A stretch of 64,000 nucleotides of DNA from an uncultured Bacteroidales bacterium (GTDB lineage: Bacteria; Bacteroidota; Bacteroidia; Bacteroidales; P3): assembly GCA_947167075.1 (NCBI GenBank), contig CAMVGR010000003.1:124001-188000 (forward strand), read 5' to 3'. The position numbers were made by a program, and so were the translations under genes. A model generated the notes under the pieces. That model was not told the DNA's origin. It worked only from the letters and a program-made list of their open reading frames with translations, and made no database searches. Shown in pieces: positions 17,227 to 28,073 of this stretch. Within the stretch, counting starts at the first letter, position 1. Every line of letters starts with the position of its first letter.

Positions 17227-18410
17227 CGAAACGTAAGATTATCAACGACCCGGTATATGACGGATTCCTCTCTGTGGAAGATCCGGTGATTCTCGCTGTG
17301 ATAGAACATCCCTATTTTCAACGGCAGCGTCGCATTAAGCAGCTGGGACTGACCCATTTGGTCTATCCTGGTGCTATGCACACACGCTTCAGCCACATGC
17401 TCGGGGCACTGAACCTGATGGGTCGGGCTCTCGATGTGCTGCGGCAGAAGGGGGTGGCTATCACCGACGAAGAGTGCCGCGGGGCTAAATTGGCCATCCT
17501 GTTGCACGACATTGGTCACGGACCCTTCTCCCATACGTCGGAGCGTGTGCTGGTGGACGTGCCGCACGAGGAGATCACCCTCCTCATGATGCAGCGTATC
17601 AACGAAGAGATGAAAGGAGCACTGGATGTAGCCATCGACATTTTCTCCAATACCTATCCCAAGCATTTCCTCCATCAGCTGGTGAGCAGCCAGTTGGATA
17701 TGGACCGTCTGGACTACCTAGGGCGCGATAGCTTCTTCACAGGTGTGAGTGAGGGTATTGTAGGCACCGACCGCATCATCAGCATGCTCAATGTACACGA
17801 CGACGAGCTGGTGGTCGACGAGAAGGGTATCTACAGTGTGGAGAAGTTTATCATCAGCCGTCGCTTGATGTACTGGCAGGTGTATATGCACAAGACTGTC
17901 ATTGCCGCCGACCAGGTGCTGTTGAACATCCTCAGGCGTGTTCGAGAGATGATAGGCAATGGGCAGGTGAGTGTGGGCCATATAGCCGATTCGCCGCTCA
18001 GCGTTTTCCTGTCGCATCGCTACACCGCTGAGGATTTCTATACCCCGCCGCTGCTCGACCGGTTTGCCGAGTTGGACGACGACGATGTGATGGTGGCCGT
18101 CAAGCGCTGGCAGCATTACCCCGACGAAATACTCCGCACGCTCTGTCAGAGCCTTGTCAATCGCCAGTTGCCGGCCATCCGATTCAGCAACGAGCCGTTC
18201 GAGGGTATAGCGTGCGACTACTTCCACGGCACCGGCGAACTGCACAATCGCTCCTACGACTTCAACGACCAAGAAATAAAGGTGTTGTACAAAGATGGAC
18301 GTTGTGTGGATATTAGCGAGGCCAGCGACCAGCTCGATCGTCGATTCCTCGAGAAGCAGGTAGTAAAATATTTTTGCTATTTTCCAAAGTCGACCTCACA
18401 GGTGGTCTAA
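17223..18410 (+). CDS. HD-domain phosphohydrolase (dNTPase/SAMHD1-like)
   Basis: A 395-residue protein with an HD metal site: HTRFSHMLGAL, then LLHDIGHGPFSHTSE, and a later SSQLDMDRLDYLGRDSF, an arrangement typical of dGTP triphosphohydrolase-like proteins. The C-terminal half may regulate activity. The start at 17223 forms an ATGA overlap with the preceding gene; the frame is open to 16950 but that section is a shadow of the redox gene. It is the last gene of the argS operon. Confidence 0.88.
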   Translation: MTKRKIINDPVYDGFLSVEDPVILAVIEHPYFQRQRRIKQLGLTHLVYPGAMHTRFSHMLGALNLMGRALDVLRQKGVAITDEECRGAKLAILLHDIGHGPFSHTSERVLVDVPHEEITLLMMQRINEEMKGALDVAIDIFSNTYPKHFLHQLVSSQLDMDRLDYLGRDSFFTGVSEGIVGTDRIISMLNVHDDELVVDEKGIYSVEKFIISRRLMYWQVYMHKTVIAADQVLLNILRRVREMIGNGQVSVGHIADSPLSVFLSHRYTAEDFYTPPLLDRFAELDDDDVMVAVKRWQHYPDEILRTLCQSLVNRQLPAIRFSNEPFEGIACDYFHGTGELHNRSYDFNDQEIKVLYKDGRCVDISEASDQLDRRFLEKQVVKYFCYFPKSTSQVV

Positions 18411-18426
18411 AAACGGATTCCCCCTT

Positions 18427-18508
18427 CCACGTATCACTACCGTACATGCACCGTACATGCACCGTACATGAACCGTGAATGCACCGTGACGACAGGTTGT
18501 TGCTACGG
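18427..18508 (+). repeat. 11-bp tandem array plus stem-loop, copy 2
   Basis: Units CGTACATGCAC (18441, 18452), CGTACATGAAC (18463) and CGTGAATGCAC (18474) are preceded by CCACGTATCACTAC. The hairpin at 18484-18508 has arms CCGTGACGACA and TGTTGCTACGG, pairing at nearly every position with one mismatch and G-T wobbles. It sits between the HD gene and mpl, with the hairpin about 115 bases before the mpl start. Confidence 0.88.
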
Positions 18509-18622
18509 ATATAGTACGAAGGTATTATGTATCAGCGATTTGTGGCATAAGGCGGATGAATGTACCGTTGATATACTAAACATGGATTCGAGTCGTTAAT
18601 AGTGAATAACAAATATACCAGT

Positions 18623-20059
18623 ATGAAAGTCCATTTTATTGCCATTGGAGGTTCGGCGATGCACAATCTTGCTATCGCACTCTGTCAGAAAGGGATTACC
18701 GTCACCGGAAGTGACGACGAGATTTTCGACCCAGCAAAAAGCCGACTGGAGAGGTACGGTCTGCTACCGGCAGAGTTCGGTTGGCATCCCGAGAGGATCA
18801 CCAAGGATCTCGATGCAGTGGTGCTGGGCATGCATGCCCGTGTGGACAACCCCGAACTGCTGCGCGCCCAGGAGTTGGGACTGAAGATATATAGCTACCC
18901 GGAGTACCTCTACGAGCAGAGCAAGGACAAGATGCGCATCGTCATCGGCGGCAGCCACGGCAAGACGACCACCACGGCCATGATATTGCATGTGTTGGCC
19001 CACTGTGGCATCGAGGCCGACTATATGGTGGGAGCCCAGCTGAAGGGCTTCGAGGTGATGGTTCGCCTCTCGCACACCGCAAAGGTGATGGTCATCGAGG
19101 GCGACGAATACTTGACCTCGCCCATCGACCGCCGACCCAAGTTCCACCTCTACCATCCCAACGTGGGCATCATCACTGGCATTGAATGGGATCACATCAA
19201 TGTTTTTCCGACGTTCGACATCTACCGTGAGCAGTTTGATAAATTCATCGACCTGATTGAACCCGTTTCGATCAAGGCCGGTCTGTCGGACTCCACAGGT
19301 GTCCTCATATATTGCGACGAGGATAAGGAGGTACACCGCGTGGCAGTGGAGAACCAACGCACCGACATACAGAAGCTGCCATACGTTTGCCCCGAGCATG
19401 TGGTAGAGAACGGCATCACCTATTTGACTCATTCGAACCATAAAACCCCATTGATGGTTTTCGGCCACCATAATCTGCTCAACCTCACTGCCGCACGCTT
19501 GGCTTGCCGACAGGTGGGAGTGACCGATGAGCAGTTCGACGAAGCTATCTCCTCGTTCGAGGGTGCCTCGAAGCGCCTGGAGTTGGTGAAGAAGAGCGAT
19601 ACCTGTGCGGTGTATAAGGACTTCGCCCATGCTCCCTCAAAGCTTCGTGCCACCATCCACGCCATGCGCGAGCAGTATCCCGACCGTCGCCTAGTGGCCT
19701 GCATGGAGCTACACACCTTCAGCTCGCTGACGCAGGAGTTCCTGCAGCAGTATGCCCATGCGATGGACGAGGCCGATGTGCGCTACGTCTACTTCAGCCA
19801 GCATGCCCTGCAACTGAAGAAACTGCCGCCGCTCGACCCCGAGGCGGTGCGCAAGGCCTTTGTTGGCGACCCCGAAGGGGAACCGAACACCGATAGGAAC
19901 CAAAACCACGCAGTGAGAAATGTGGAAGTATTTACCGACAGCGCCGCTATGGTGGCCAAGGTGAAGGAGATGGAGTGGCAGAACGCTAATCTGCTGATGA
20001 TGAGCAGCGGCAACTTCGACGGCATCGATTTTGCTGTGCTAGCCGACGAGATTGTTTAA
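18623..20059 (+). CDS. mpl: UDP-N-acetylmuramate:L-alanyl-gamma-D-glutamyl-meso-DAP ligase
   Basis: Mpl reattaches recycled murein tripeptide to UDP-MurNAc. The 478-residue protein has the Mur ligase dinucleotide-like start MKVHFIAIGGSAMHNLA, the ATP loop GGSHGKTTTTAM, the Glu-Asp region VIEGDEYLTSPID and the C-terminal domain with YKDFAHAPSKLRATI. Histidine and alanine in GSAMHNLA are typical of Mpl rather than MurC. ATG 18623 is chosen over an upstream GTG at 18602. It is expressed from the repeat-containing gap upstream. Confidence 0.93.
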   Translation: MKVHFIAIGGSAMHNLAIALCQKGITVTGSDDEIFDPAKSRLERYGLLPAEFGWHPERITKDLDAVVLGMHARVDNPELLRAQELGLKIYSYPEYLYEQSKDKMRIVIGGSHGKTTTTAMILHVLAHCGIEADYMVGAQLKGFEVMVRLSHTAKVMVIEGDEYLTSPIDRRPKFHLYHPNVGIITGIEWDHINVFPTFDIYREQFDKFIDLIEPVSIKAGLSDSTGVLIYCDEDKEVHRVAVENQRTDIQKLPYVCPEHVVENGITYLTHSNHKTPLMVFGHHNLLNLTAARLACRQVGVTDEQFDEAISSFEGASKRLELVKKSDTCAVYKDFAHAPSKLRATIHAMREQYPDRRLVACMELHTFSSLTQEFLQQYAHAMDEADVRYVYFSQHALQLKKLPPLDPEAVRKAFVGDPEGEPNTDRNQNHAVRNVEVFTDSAAMVAKVKEMEWQNANLLMMSSGNFDGIDFAVLADEIV

Positions 20060-20088
20060 GCTTAAAATATTGTGTCGTCCAGATTGAA

Positions 20089-20574
20089 TCAAAGCACCGT
20101 TGTGGTGTCTTTCTCCAAATTGGTCAGCATGTGGATGGGGGCACTCTTGCCACATAAACGTTCGTAGTGGGCGGGGTTGGAGGTCTCGCATCCGTCTATG
20201 CTCACGTCGGTGACATAGACCACACCTTGTTTAGGATTGACACCAGTGCGGTACGACACCGTATAGCTCATCGTTTCACCGTTGCTGTTTTTGAAGCTGT
20301 AGGTGTTGGAATAGGAGACTCCCGTGGCGTTGCTTCCCTGGAAGCCATGTTCGTCAGGGCTATAAGACTCTGATGCACGAACGGAAAGTGGTATGTCGCG
20401 TATGTTTTTTTTCTCTGAGCTTTCGAGAGAGAATCCCTCTTGTTTTATCTCTTCTGCCACCTTGTTAATTGCACGGTCGAAGGCATTGTAGGAGGTGACG
20501 TGCGAGGTGACAGTACATCCGCAGAATACTGTAGTGCAGAGTAGTGCGATGGAATAAGTCTTAAATCCTTTCAT
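20089..20574 (-). CDS. Putative envelope lipoprotein, unknown family
   Basis: A 161-residue protein with an N-terminal hydrophobic segment ending VFCGC. Lipidation at the second cysteine is possible but the lipobox is weak. The rest has no family I recognise; it includes strand-like segments (SYSNTYSFKNSNGETMSYTVSYRTG, QGVVYVTDVSIDGCE). The start at 20574 is chosen because of the signal-like sequence and a -7 box at 20599-20606. It is convergent with mpl, 29 bases apart, with no clear terminator between. Confidence 0.7.
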   Translation of the reverse strand: MKGFKTYSIALLCTTVFCGCTVTSHVTSYNAFDRAINKVAEEIKQEGFSLESSEKKNIRDIPLSVRASESYSPDEHGFQGSNATGVSYSNTYSFKNSNGETMSYTVSYRTGVNPKQGVVYVTDVSIDGCETSNPAHYERLCGKSAPIHMLTNLEKDTTTVL

Positions 20575-20598
20575 GTTGAATAGTGTAATTTTCGATTG

Positions 20599-20606
20599 CA
20601 AAAGTA
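20599..20606 (-). promoter_or_regulatory. Promoter -7 box for the 20089-20574 gene
   Basis: Reverse strand TACTTTTG, about 25 bases before the ATG. It is divergent from the promoter at 20636-20666. Confidence 0.5.
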
Positions 20607-20635
20607 ATAATTTATATGCATTTGGTAAAATAAAA

Positions 20636-20666
20636 TTGCACATGTCGCGAATAAGTTGTATTTTTG
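20636..20666 (+). promoter_or_regulatory. Promoter for the 20689 gene
   Basis: TTG at 20636-20638, 20 bases, then TATTTTTG at 20659-20666. It fits the Bacteroidota pattern and supports ATG 20689 as the start. Confidence 0.65.
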
Positions 20667-20688
20667 CAGTCAAAATATTAATGCAACT

Positions 20689-21060
20689 ATGGCACAATTT
20701 GAAGTAGGAGATAAAGTGAAGTTCCTCAACGCTGTGGGCGGGGGAATCGTTAAGAAAATACAGGGCGGCATGGTGTACGTCGAGGACGAGACAGGCTTCG
20801 ACATGCCTTTCGCACCTAGCCAGCTGATTCGAATGGCAGACCAAGAAGGCAAAGCTAAAGCTTTCAACGACGACACCATTGGTCGTCGTCCCGCACCTGT
20901 ACCTAACGACGACGACGGTCGCCTCAGCTTCCCCACCATCGATGAGCTTGAGGATGAAGTGCGTCGCCTCAAGAATCAGAACGCCAACCTGCAGGACCAG
21001 GTCAAGCAACTCAAAGCCCAGGTCCTCAGCTTGCAGCGCACCATCGCGCGAATATCGTAA
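20689..21060 (+). CDS. Small beta-barrel plus coiled-coil protein (DUF2027 N-domain-like)
   Basis: A 123-residue protein in two parts. Residues 1-50 (FEVGDKVKFLNAVGGGIVKKIQGGMVYVEDETGFDMPF) resemble the small beta domain at the N-terminus of Bacteroidota DUF2027/Smr proteins. After an acidic linker, residues 83-123 form a coiled coil with heptads (IDELEDEVRRLKNQNANLQDQVKQLK). The Smr nuclease domain of DUF2027 proteins is absent. It might act as a binding adaptor; the target is unknown. The promoter at 20636-20666 fits this start. Confidence 0.7.
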   Translation: MAQFEVGDKVKFLNAVGGGIVKKIQGGMVYVEDETGFDMPFAPSQLIRMADQEGKAKAFNDDTIGRRPAPVPNDDDGRLSFPTIDELEDEVRRLKNQNANLQDQVKQLKAQVLSLQRTIARIS

Positions 21061-21080
21061 ACTTTTAGCAGATATAGACT

Positions 21081-21542
21081 ATGAAGAAGATGATTAAATC
21101 GACTGTGGCACTGATTATGGGTGCCATGCTGACCATGTCCTTCCAATGCGGCAAGAGCGAGGACCCCGAGCCGCTGAACACCAACTACAATGCCCACCAC
21201 TCCGAGTGTCTCTCCCACACCGACAATGGCACAAAGGGCGTGTACAGTCCCGATTCTGTGAGTGTGTCATACGATGTCGCCAGCCAGCGGCTGCATGTTA
21301 CGCACCACAACCTGATGGTCAACTGCGGCACCGCCGAAATTGATGGTGGCATCACCGTCAGTGCCACCCGCATCGGACAGACCATTGACATCTATGAGTA
21401 CGAAGATGAGAGTAATCCACAAGCCGACTGCATGTGCGATGTTGACAACGAGTTCGACCTCCACAGCATCGAGCATGGAACCTACACGCTCGTCTTCCAC
21501 AGCTGCTATCCCGACCCGCAGTCGTTCACATTCACGTTTTGA
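21081..21542 (+). CDS. Putative secreted or lipid-anchored protein, unknown
   Basis: A 153-residue protein with a signal-like N-terminus whose first cysteine (MSFQC) could be a lipidation site, although the preceding residues make a weak lipobox. The mature part contains NPQADCMCDVDNEFDL and ends with strand-like FTFTF. I do not recognise it. It begins 20 bases after the coiled-coil gene and ends 12 bases before ispG, so the three are probably co-transcribed. Confidence 0.65.
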   Translation: MKKMIKSTVALIMGAMLTMSFQCGKSEDPEPLNTNYNAHHSECLSHTDNGTKGVYSPDSVSVSYDVASQRLHVTHHNLMVNCGTAEIDGGITVSATRIGQTIDIYEYEDESNPQADCMCDVDNEFDLHSIEHGTYTLVFHSCYPDPQSFTFTF

Positions 21543-21554
21543 TGTTCTAACTCT

Positions 21555-22681
<1,127 letters not shown>

Positions 22682-22685
<4 letters not shown>

Positions 22686-23467
22686 AGTGGTCGTTCATCA
22701 TTCTCCTTCCGGCAGCAATGTCTCTTTTATGGGCATTGCTCATCCTCATCATTAAACGGAGACCTACAAGAGCTCAGCTTATCTTAAGCGTCATGATGAT
22801 CTTCGAGGCATTTGCCATGTTTTTCATCACCATTATACTACGTGGCAGGTCGCATGCAGGATTTATCTATGACTTTCTTTTTATCTCCACTTCCTTGATA
22901 TGTGTGCCCATGTACTATGTGGGTATTTGCTCTTTAACCGAACCCAACGGTGCTAGCCTGTCGCAGCGTCGTTCCTTTTTCGTGCCACTCGTCTACATAC
23001 TCGGACTCACCGTGGGGGCATTTTGGCTCGGACCACGCCGCTATGATTCAATGTGTTTTGCAATTCAGGAAGGAATGGCGAGTTGGATACCTGGCGACAT
23101 GGCTTGGAATTATATGCTGTTTTGGGACCATTATCTGTATCCCTCCCTAATGCTACTATCGTGTATTGTCCTAATGATTACTGCTGTGCATAAACTAAGG
23201 ATATTTGCAAAACGCTTCAATTCTTTCTACGCACAAGGCATCAATGTCCCTCGAATTAGCACATGGCAATTGATAGTTTACACCCTTGTATTCATTGTGC
23301 TGGCTTTCATTACGGTCTATCTGATCGACTATCGTCCTCATTTCTATAAATACTGGCTGATAGGGATAGCTATTTTGGTGACGATTATGCAATATGTCAT
23401 GGGGCGCTACATTTACCATCTCGACTACGATGCTCGTTATTTGGTGGAATTAATCAAGAAACAATAA
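22682..23467 (+). CDS. Seven-helix-like membrane protein, paralogue of the next gene without a DNA-binding domain
   Basis: A 261-residue protein of about seven hydrophobic segments with almost no extramembrane domain. It aligns by eye with the first two thirds of the next protein: LTEPNGASLSQRRSFFVP matches YTRPQGANLMSKILVLP, and MGRYIYHLDYDARYLVELI matches LGRYTYYLGYGAERLASKL. It ends where its partner continues into an AraC-type domain. ATGA overlap with ispG and a 1-base gap to the partner indicate one transcript. It may be a sensor or a modulator of its partner; no family name is known to me. Confidence 0.75.
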
Positions 23468-23468
23468 C

Positions 23469-24623
23469 ATGTCACTTCTTTCAATCATATACCTTACGGT
23501 CGGCCTTATCACCTTGATCTGGCCTTTGTCGATACTCTTTTTTAGGAGAAAAGTGCTGGGTTCACAGTGGCTCATGACGGTTGCACTCTACCTTTTCGGT
23601 CTATCTGTGGTTTTGTACAGTACCTTCTTTAACACCTTCCTGATGGGAGAGTATATTCTTGTGATCCTCTATATGGTCATGTCGTTGTCTGTCTTACCCA
23701 TTACTCAGGCTGCAATCGCAATCTACACGCGCCCCCAAGGTGCAAACCTTATGTCGAAAATATTGGTATTGCCCTCTTTCATCACCATAGGCTTCATGGT
23801 TGTGTCGGTAGCGATTGGGGGGATCGACATGTATCGTCTGTGGATACATAATAGTGCTGAAGGAATGGCCGACCACTTCTTTTCTGGCAGTTGGAGGTAT
23901 AATCTCATCGTGGCTGTCCACTTTTATTTATACTGGATCGTGTTGATATCCGAGGCTTTCTATGTAATGGTATATGTGTCCAAAAGTATACGTCGCTTGA
24001 GCAATACGCTCAATGAATACTTCACTTCCGAACATCACAATTTAGGAAACATCCGTGGCATATATATCACCGTGGGAATCAACTGCCTGTGTGTGCTTAT
24101 CTTCTACCTCTTTTTCCCATTCAACCGCCCCCGACCTTTAGGAGTGGCATTTGTTCTCTGTCTGGTTCAAGCTGTCGACCTGTTCCTTCTCGGAAGGTAT
24201 ACCTACTATTTGGGCTATGGTGCCGAACGATTGGCATCCAAATTGCACAGCAATCGATTCGGACGAGGCAACCTTGACGAGCTTGGACATCAGATAGTCC
24301 AGTATGTGGAGCAAGAGGAGCATTATCTCAACCCCGACCTCTCCGTCTTCATGCTCAGCGAGTTTTTCAAGGTTTCTCAAGACGATGTTGTCGATGCCAT
24401 CCATCGTATGCAGGGAACACCCTTTGGCGATTACATCACCAGCTTGCGGGTAGAAAAGGCCTCAGACATTATGATGAACCAGCCTGATATTGTCTTCGAC
24501 GATGAAGAACAGCTAGAACAGGTGGCCCATTCGTGCGGTTTTCTCAGTGTTGAAGCATTGCAGCATGCCTTCGTGCAAGTGATGCACACGCCGCTAAAAG
24601 AGTGGGTGGAACATTTAGACTAG
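23469..24623 (+). CDS. Membrane-anchored AraC-type transcription regulator
   Basis: A 384-residue protein. Residues 1 to about 260 form some seven hydrophobic helices. Residues about 285-384 match the two helix-turn-helix AraC/XylS layout: YLNPDLSVFMLSEFFKVSQDDVVDAIHR, FGDYITSLRVEKASDIMM, then EQLEQVAHSCGFLSVEALQHAFVQVMHTPLKEW. The usual second-HTH glycine-phenylalanine (CGF) is present. A membrane sensor fused to a DNA-binding domain suggests one-component signalling from the membrane. Its stop overlaps the convergent rarA stop within CTAG. Confidence 0.8.
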   Translation: MSLLSIIYLTVGLITLIWPLSILFFRRKVLGSQWLMTVALYLFGLSVVLYSTFFNTFLMGEYILVILYMVMSLSVLPITQAAIAIYTRPQGANLMSKILVLPSFITIGFMVVSVAIGGIDMYRLWIHNSAEGMADHFFSGSWRYNLIVAVHFYLYWIVLISEAFYVMVYVSKSIRRLSNTLNEYFTSEHHNLGNIRGIYITVGINCLCVLIFYLFFPFNRPRPLGVAFVLCLVQAVDLFLLGRYTYYLGYGAERLASKLHSNRFGRGNLDELGHQIVQYVEQEEHYLNPDLSVFMLSEFFKVSQDDVVDAIHRMQGTPFGDYITSLRVEKASDIMMNQPDIVFDDEEQLEQVAHSCGFLSVEALQHAFVQVMHTPLKEWVEHLD

Positions 24624-25873
24624 TAGCCGTATTTCGATCCCCATCGGGCACGCAGACTATTGCGGGTGTCCTGTTCGCGTGGTGTGTTGCCAGGTTCATA
24701 GAACCTACTACCTTCCAGCCCTTGTGGTAGGTATTCCTGCAGTGCGAAATTGCCCTCGTAGTCGTGGGCATATTTGTATCCATCGCCATACCCCATATCC
24801 TTCATCAGCTTGGTAGGAGCGTTTCTGATATGCAGTGGCACAGGCAGGTCGCCCCATCTCTTTACTGCAGCCTGGGCATTCTCCAGTGCCATGTATGTAG
24901 CATTGCTTTTAGCCGAGCATGCCAGATAGCAGGCACATTGCGACAGGTTGATTCTGCATTCGGGATAGCCTATCTTGCTCACCGCATCGAATGTGGCGTT
25001 GGCAAGCAACAGGGCGTTGGGATTGGCATTGCCAATGTCCTCGCTTGCGAAAATAAGCATACGTCGTGCAATGAAGAGGGGGTCTTCGCCTCCAGCTATC
25101 ATTCGAGCCAGCCAATACACAGCACCATTGGGATCCGAACCACGCATGCTTTTGATAAAGGCAGAGATAATATCGTAGTGCATCTCGCCTTGCTTGTCGT
25201 AGAAAGCCAGATTTTGTTGTATTACGTCGGTGGTGTGCCTATTGTCGATAATCACCTGCTTCGTTCCGGTTCGGTTCACAACCAGTTCTATTGCATTCAG
25301 CAGTTTGCGTGCATCGCCACCACTGATGCGCATCAGAGCGTCTGCCTCGCGCACCTCGACGGTGATTCCCTGTCCGGCATAGTGTCGCACTGCACTGTCG
25401 ATCAGCTTCTTCATGTCGCTCTCGTCAAATTCCTTGAGCACATAAACCTGGCATCGCGACAGCAAGGCGGAGATCACTTCGAACGAGGGGTTCTCGGTGG
25501 TGGCACCTATCAAGGTGATGGTGCCCCGCTCGACGGCACCTAGCAGCGAATCCTGCTGGGCTTTGTTGAAGCGGTGAATCTCGTCTATAAACAGGATGGC
25601 ACCCTCTTCTTGCTGCGCCTGATTGATCACGTCGCGTACCTCTTTCACTCCGCTGCTGATGGCGCTAAGTGTGTGGAACGGACGCTGCAGGGTATGGCTG
25701 ATGATCATGGCCAATGTGGTCTTGCCGATGCCTGGTGGCCCCCAGAAAATCATGCTGGGTATGTTGCCACTCTCTATCAATGTGCGAAGAACAGCACCTG
25801 GTCCGATCAGGTGCTGTTGTCCGATGTATTCGTCGAGGGTTTGGGGCCTCAGTATTTCTGCCAGTGGTGTCAT
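24620..25873 (-). CDS. rarA: Replication-associated recombination protein A (AAA+ ATPase)
   Basis: RarA/MgsA acts at stalled forks and is related to clamp-loader subunits and human WRNIP1. The 417-residue protein has Walker [12 protein letters not shown], Walker [16 protein letters not shown], sensor 1 [11 protein letters not shown], arginine-finger region SRCQVYVL and the C-terminal tetramerisation part ([22 protein letters not shown]). It overlaps queA by 4 bases and its stop overlaps that of the convergent membrane regulator. Confidence 0.95.
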   Translation of the reverse strand: MTPLAEILRPQTLDEYIGQQHLIGPGAVLRTLIESGNIPSMIFWGPPGIGKTTLAMIISHTLQRPFHTLSAISSGVKEVRDVINQAQQEEGAILFIDEIHRFNKAQQDSLLGAVERGTITLIGATTENPSFEVISALLSRCQVYVLKEFDESDMKKLIDSAVRHYAGQGITVEVREADALMRISGGDARKLLNAIELVVNRTGTKQVIIDNRHTTDVIQQNLAFYDKQGEMHYDIISAFIKSMRGSDPNGAVYWLARMIAGGEDPLFIARRMLIFASEDIGNANPNALLLANATFDAVSKIGYPECRINLSQCACYLACSAKSNATYMALENAQAAVKRWGDLPVPLHIRNAPTKLMKDMGYGDGYKYAHDYEGNFALQEYLPQGLEGSRFYEPGNTPREQDTRNSLRARWGSKYGY

Positions 25874-26925
25874 ATGATGAGCATTGCGTCGCCATAGGTG
25901 GAGAAGCGGTAGCGCTCTTTAATGGCCGTCAGGTAGGTCTGCATCAGCAGTTCGGGGCCGGCGAAGGCGCTAGCCATGATAAACTGACTGGACATGGGAT
26001 GGTGGAAGTTGGTAACCATCATGTCGGCAATGGTGAATTCGTAGGGTGGATAGATAAACTTGTTGGTCCATCCATCGAATGGGCGCACCATGCCGGGGAT
26101 GGTGACGGCACTTTCTAGTGCACGCATGGTGGTGGTGCCGACGCAACACACGTGGTGGCCGTTCTGTTTGGCATTCTCTATCGTGTCGCAGGCTTCCTGG
26201 CTGAGGTGCATCTCTTCGGCATCCATCCGATGTTTCGAAAGGTCTTCCACCTCTATCTCTTTGAATTCGCCCATGCCTGTGTGCAATGTCAGCTCTACCC
26301 ACTTCACATCTTTAATCTCCATGCGTTTCAGCAGTTCGCGGCTGAAGTGCAACCCTGCTATAGGTGCTGCTACCGAGCCTTCCACCTTGGCATAGATGGT
26401 CTGGTAGTCGTCGGCATCCTTTTTCTCTATATCGCGCAGCCGGCGGAGCTCTTCGGGTAGGGGAGTGCGTCCCATGTTGTGCACGATGTGGATAAACTCG
26501 TCGTGGCTTCCGTCGAAGAGGAAGCGGATGGTGCGTCCGCGCGAAGTGGTATTGTCTACCACTTCGGCCACCAATGCGTCGTTGGTGCCGAAATACAGCT
26601 TGTTGCCAATACGTATTTTTCTAGCAGGATCGACAATGACATCCCACAGGCGAGTCTCTTCGTTCAACTCTCTTATCAGCATCACTTCTATTCGGGCTCC
26701 GGTTTTCTCTTTCTCTCCTTCGAGCAGCGAGGGAAACACGCGGGTGTTGTTTGCCACTACCACATCGTCCTGGTCTACATAGTCTATAAAGTCCTTAAAA
26801 AGGCGGTGCTCCACTTCGCCGCTGTCGCGATGTAGAACCAGCAGTCGCGCTTCGTCGCGATTACGTGTGGGTTTCTCGGCTATAAGCTCCTTTGGAAGGT
26901 TGAATCTGAATTGCGAAAGTTTCAT
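25870..26925 (-). CDS. queA: S-adenosylmethionine:tRNA ribosyltransferase-isomerase
   Basis: QueA adds the ribosyl part of SAM to preQ1 in tRNA, giving epoxyqueuosine. The 351-residue protein carries [20 protein letters not shown] near the start, [15 protein letters not shown] and [26 protein letters not shown], and the end motif YGDAMLI, all typical of the family. Codon order and the ATGA overlap suggest queA-rarA are co-translated. No other queuosine gene is in the window. Confidence 0.95.
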   Translation of the reverse strand: MKLSQFRFNLPKELIAEKPTRNRDEARLLVLHRDSGEVEHRLFKDFIDYVDQDDVVVANNTRVFPSLLEGEKEKTGARIEVMLIRELNEETRLWDVIVDPARKIRIGNKLYFGTNDALVAEVVDNTTSRGRTIRFLFDGSHDEFIHIVHNMGRTPLPEELRRLRDIEKKDADDYQTIYAKVEGSVAAPIAGLHFSRELLKRMEIKDVKWVELTLHTGMGEFKEIEVEDLSKHRMDAEEMHLSQEACDTIENAKQNGHHVCCVGTTTMRALESAVTIPGMVRPFDGWTNKFIYPPYEFTIADMMVTNFHHPMSSQFIMASAFAGPELLMQTYLTAIKERYRFSTYGDAMLII

Positions 26926-27066
26926 GATGATTTCTTTTCAAATATGTCTTATAACGCAATTTTATCCCTTTTTGTATATTGTAGTAAAAAAAATTATTAT
27001 AACATTATAAACAGCTGATTCATAGATGTATGATAAAGTAGAGTAGGGGAGTGCTGCCCTCTGTGG

Positions 27067-27726
27067 CTATCTTTTCAGTTTGCCCTGGCCGATATACACG
27101 GTCGGAGAGACTTGCTCGAGGTTAAATCCTTCGCCACCCTGCACAAAGGCAAATAGATGCACCGTCTGTCCAACCCAGATGCTCGGTGTGGACAATGCTA
27201 CCTCAGGACTGCGCCGACTAGCCGTATTGTCGTAGGTAGATGCTTCGAATACAGGGCAATAGGCCACTACAATTAGATGGTCGTTGAGCGAATCCAGCAC
27301 TCCGTTTCCCTTCGGATCCAGCACGGGCACATGCACCTGGCATCCCTCGGTGAATTCGGGGGTGCCGAATACTACATCGCTCAGCGTGCCGTCGCTGAGT
27401 TTCAGCTGCGTATAGTCGATCGACACTGCAAGATTCATATCGACGCTGACGGCATTGTGGTTCAGTTGGATGAAACTGCCCACGACTGTCGAACTATTTC
27501 TGTCGGCATATTGCCGGAGGCCGATCGATGCCGCTCCACGAAATTGGCTCACCAGGCGGTTCATCACCGCAAAATGCTTGCAGCTGCGTTTCTGCTTTTG
27601 TGTTTTGACATGGCGTGTGTATCCGATATACGAACGCAACACCTGTTTGCCTTTCCAGTTCATTCCTACGACTGGACCCACTTTGCCACTGAATCCATCA
27701 AGAATTCCAAGTTTTGTTTTTCCCAT
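27067..27726 (-). CDS. DUF6266 family protein
   Basis: A 219-residue protein beginning MGKTKLGILDGFSGKVGPVVGMNWKG, the usual N-terminus of the DUF6266 family in Bacteroidota, followed by an Arg/Lys-rich stretch and strand-like segments. It has no signal peptide. Its function is unknown; the basic N-terminal half could bind nucleic acid, but that is a guess. It stands alone between AT-rich gaps, with repeat copy 3 only about 40-50 bases upstream of its start, and in some relatives these genes are in variable regions. Confidence 0.7.
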   Translation of the reverse strand: MGKTKLGILDGFSGKVGPVVGMNWKGKQVLRSYIGYTRHVKTQKQKRSCKHFAVMNRLVSQFRGAASIGLRQYADRNSSTVVGSFIQLNHNAVSVDMNLAVSIDYTQLKLSDGTLSDVVFGTPEFTEGCQVHVPVLDPKGNGVLDSLNDHLIVVAYCPVFEASTYDNTASRRSPEVALSTPSIWVGQTVHLFAFVQGGEGFNLEQVSPTVYIGQGKLKR

Positions 27727-27763
27727 TTTCTCTCTGTGTTTGATTGGTTGATAAATTGTGTTC

Positions 27764-27840
27764 TCAGTGTGGCTTCACGGTTCATTCACGGATCATCTAC
27801 GGTGCATCTACGGTGCAAGTACGGTGTTGATCCGTATCGG
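27764..27840 (-). repeat. 11-bp tandem array, copy 3 (degenerate)
   Basis: On the plus strand six 11-base steps can be followed: TCACGGTTCAT (27775), TCACGGATCAT (27786), CTACGGTGCAT (27797), CTACGGTGCAA (27808), GTACGGTGTTG (27819), ATCCGTATCGG (27830). The hairpin seen in copy 7 (ACCGTG-GCTT-CACGGT) is decayed here to GTGTGGCTTCACGG. Standard orientation is minus. It lies just upstream of the DUF6266 gene. The remainder of the gap to 28073 is AT-rich with no gene seen. Confidence 0.78.
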
Positions 27841-28073
27841 AGCCGTTTCTTAGCCACGCTTACAATATAATTTCTAGCAGTTTGAGCAGGAAAAATCTTG
27901 GCGTATGATGACGGATGGTTACTCAAATTCACGAATTTGTTACACCAGATGGTCGTGCGATCAAATCAGCGCACAGATGGCAAAAATAACCAAAGTACAA
28001 TATCACTACAACCTAGATTATGTTAAATAGAATATTTTGAACCCCCTTTTTCCATGTTTTTGTTTTGCATCTT

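Noticed and set aside
20575..21009. Extension of the 20089 gene up to 21009
   Set aside because: It would cover the promoters at 20599-20666 and the coiled-coil gene; the signal-like start is at 20574.
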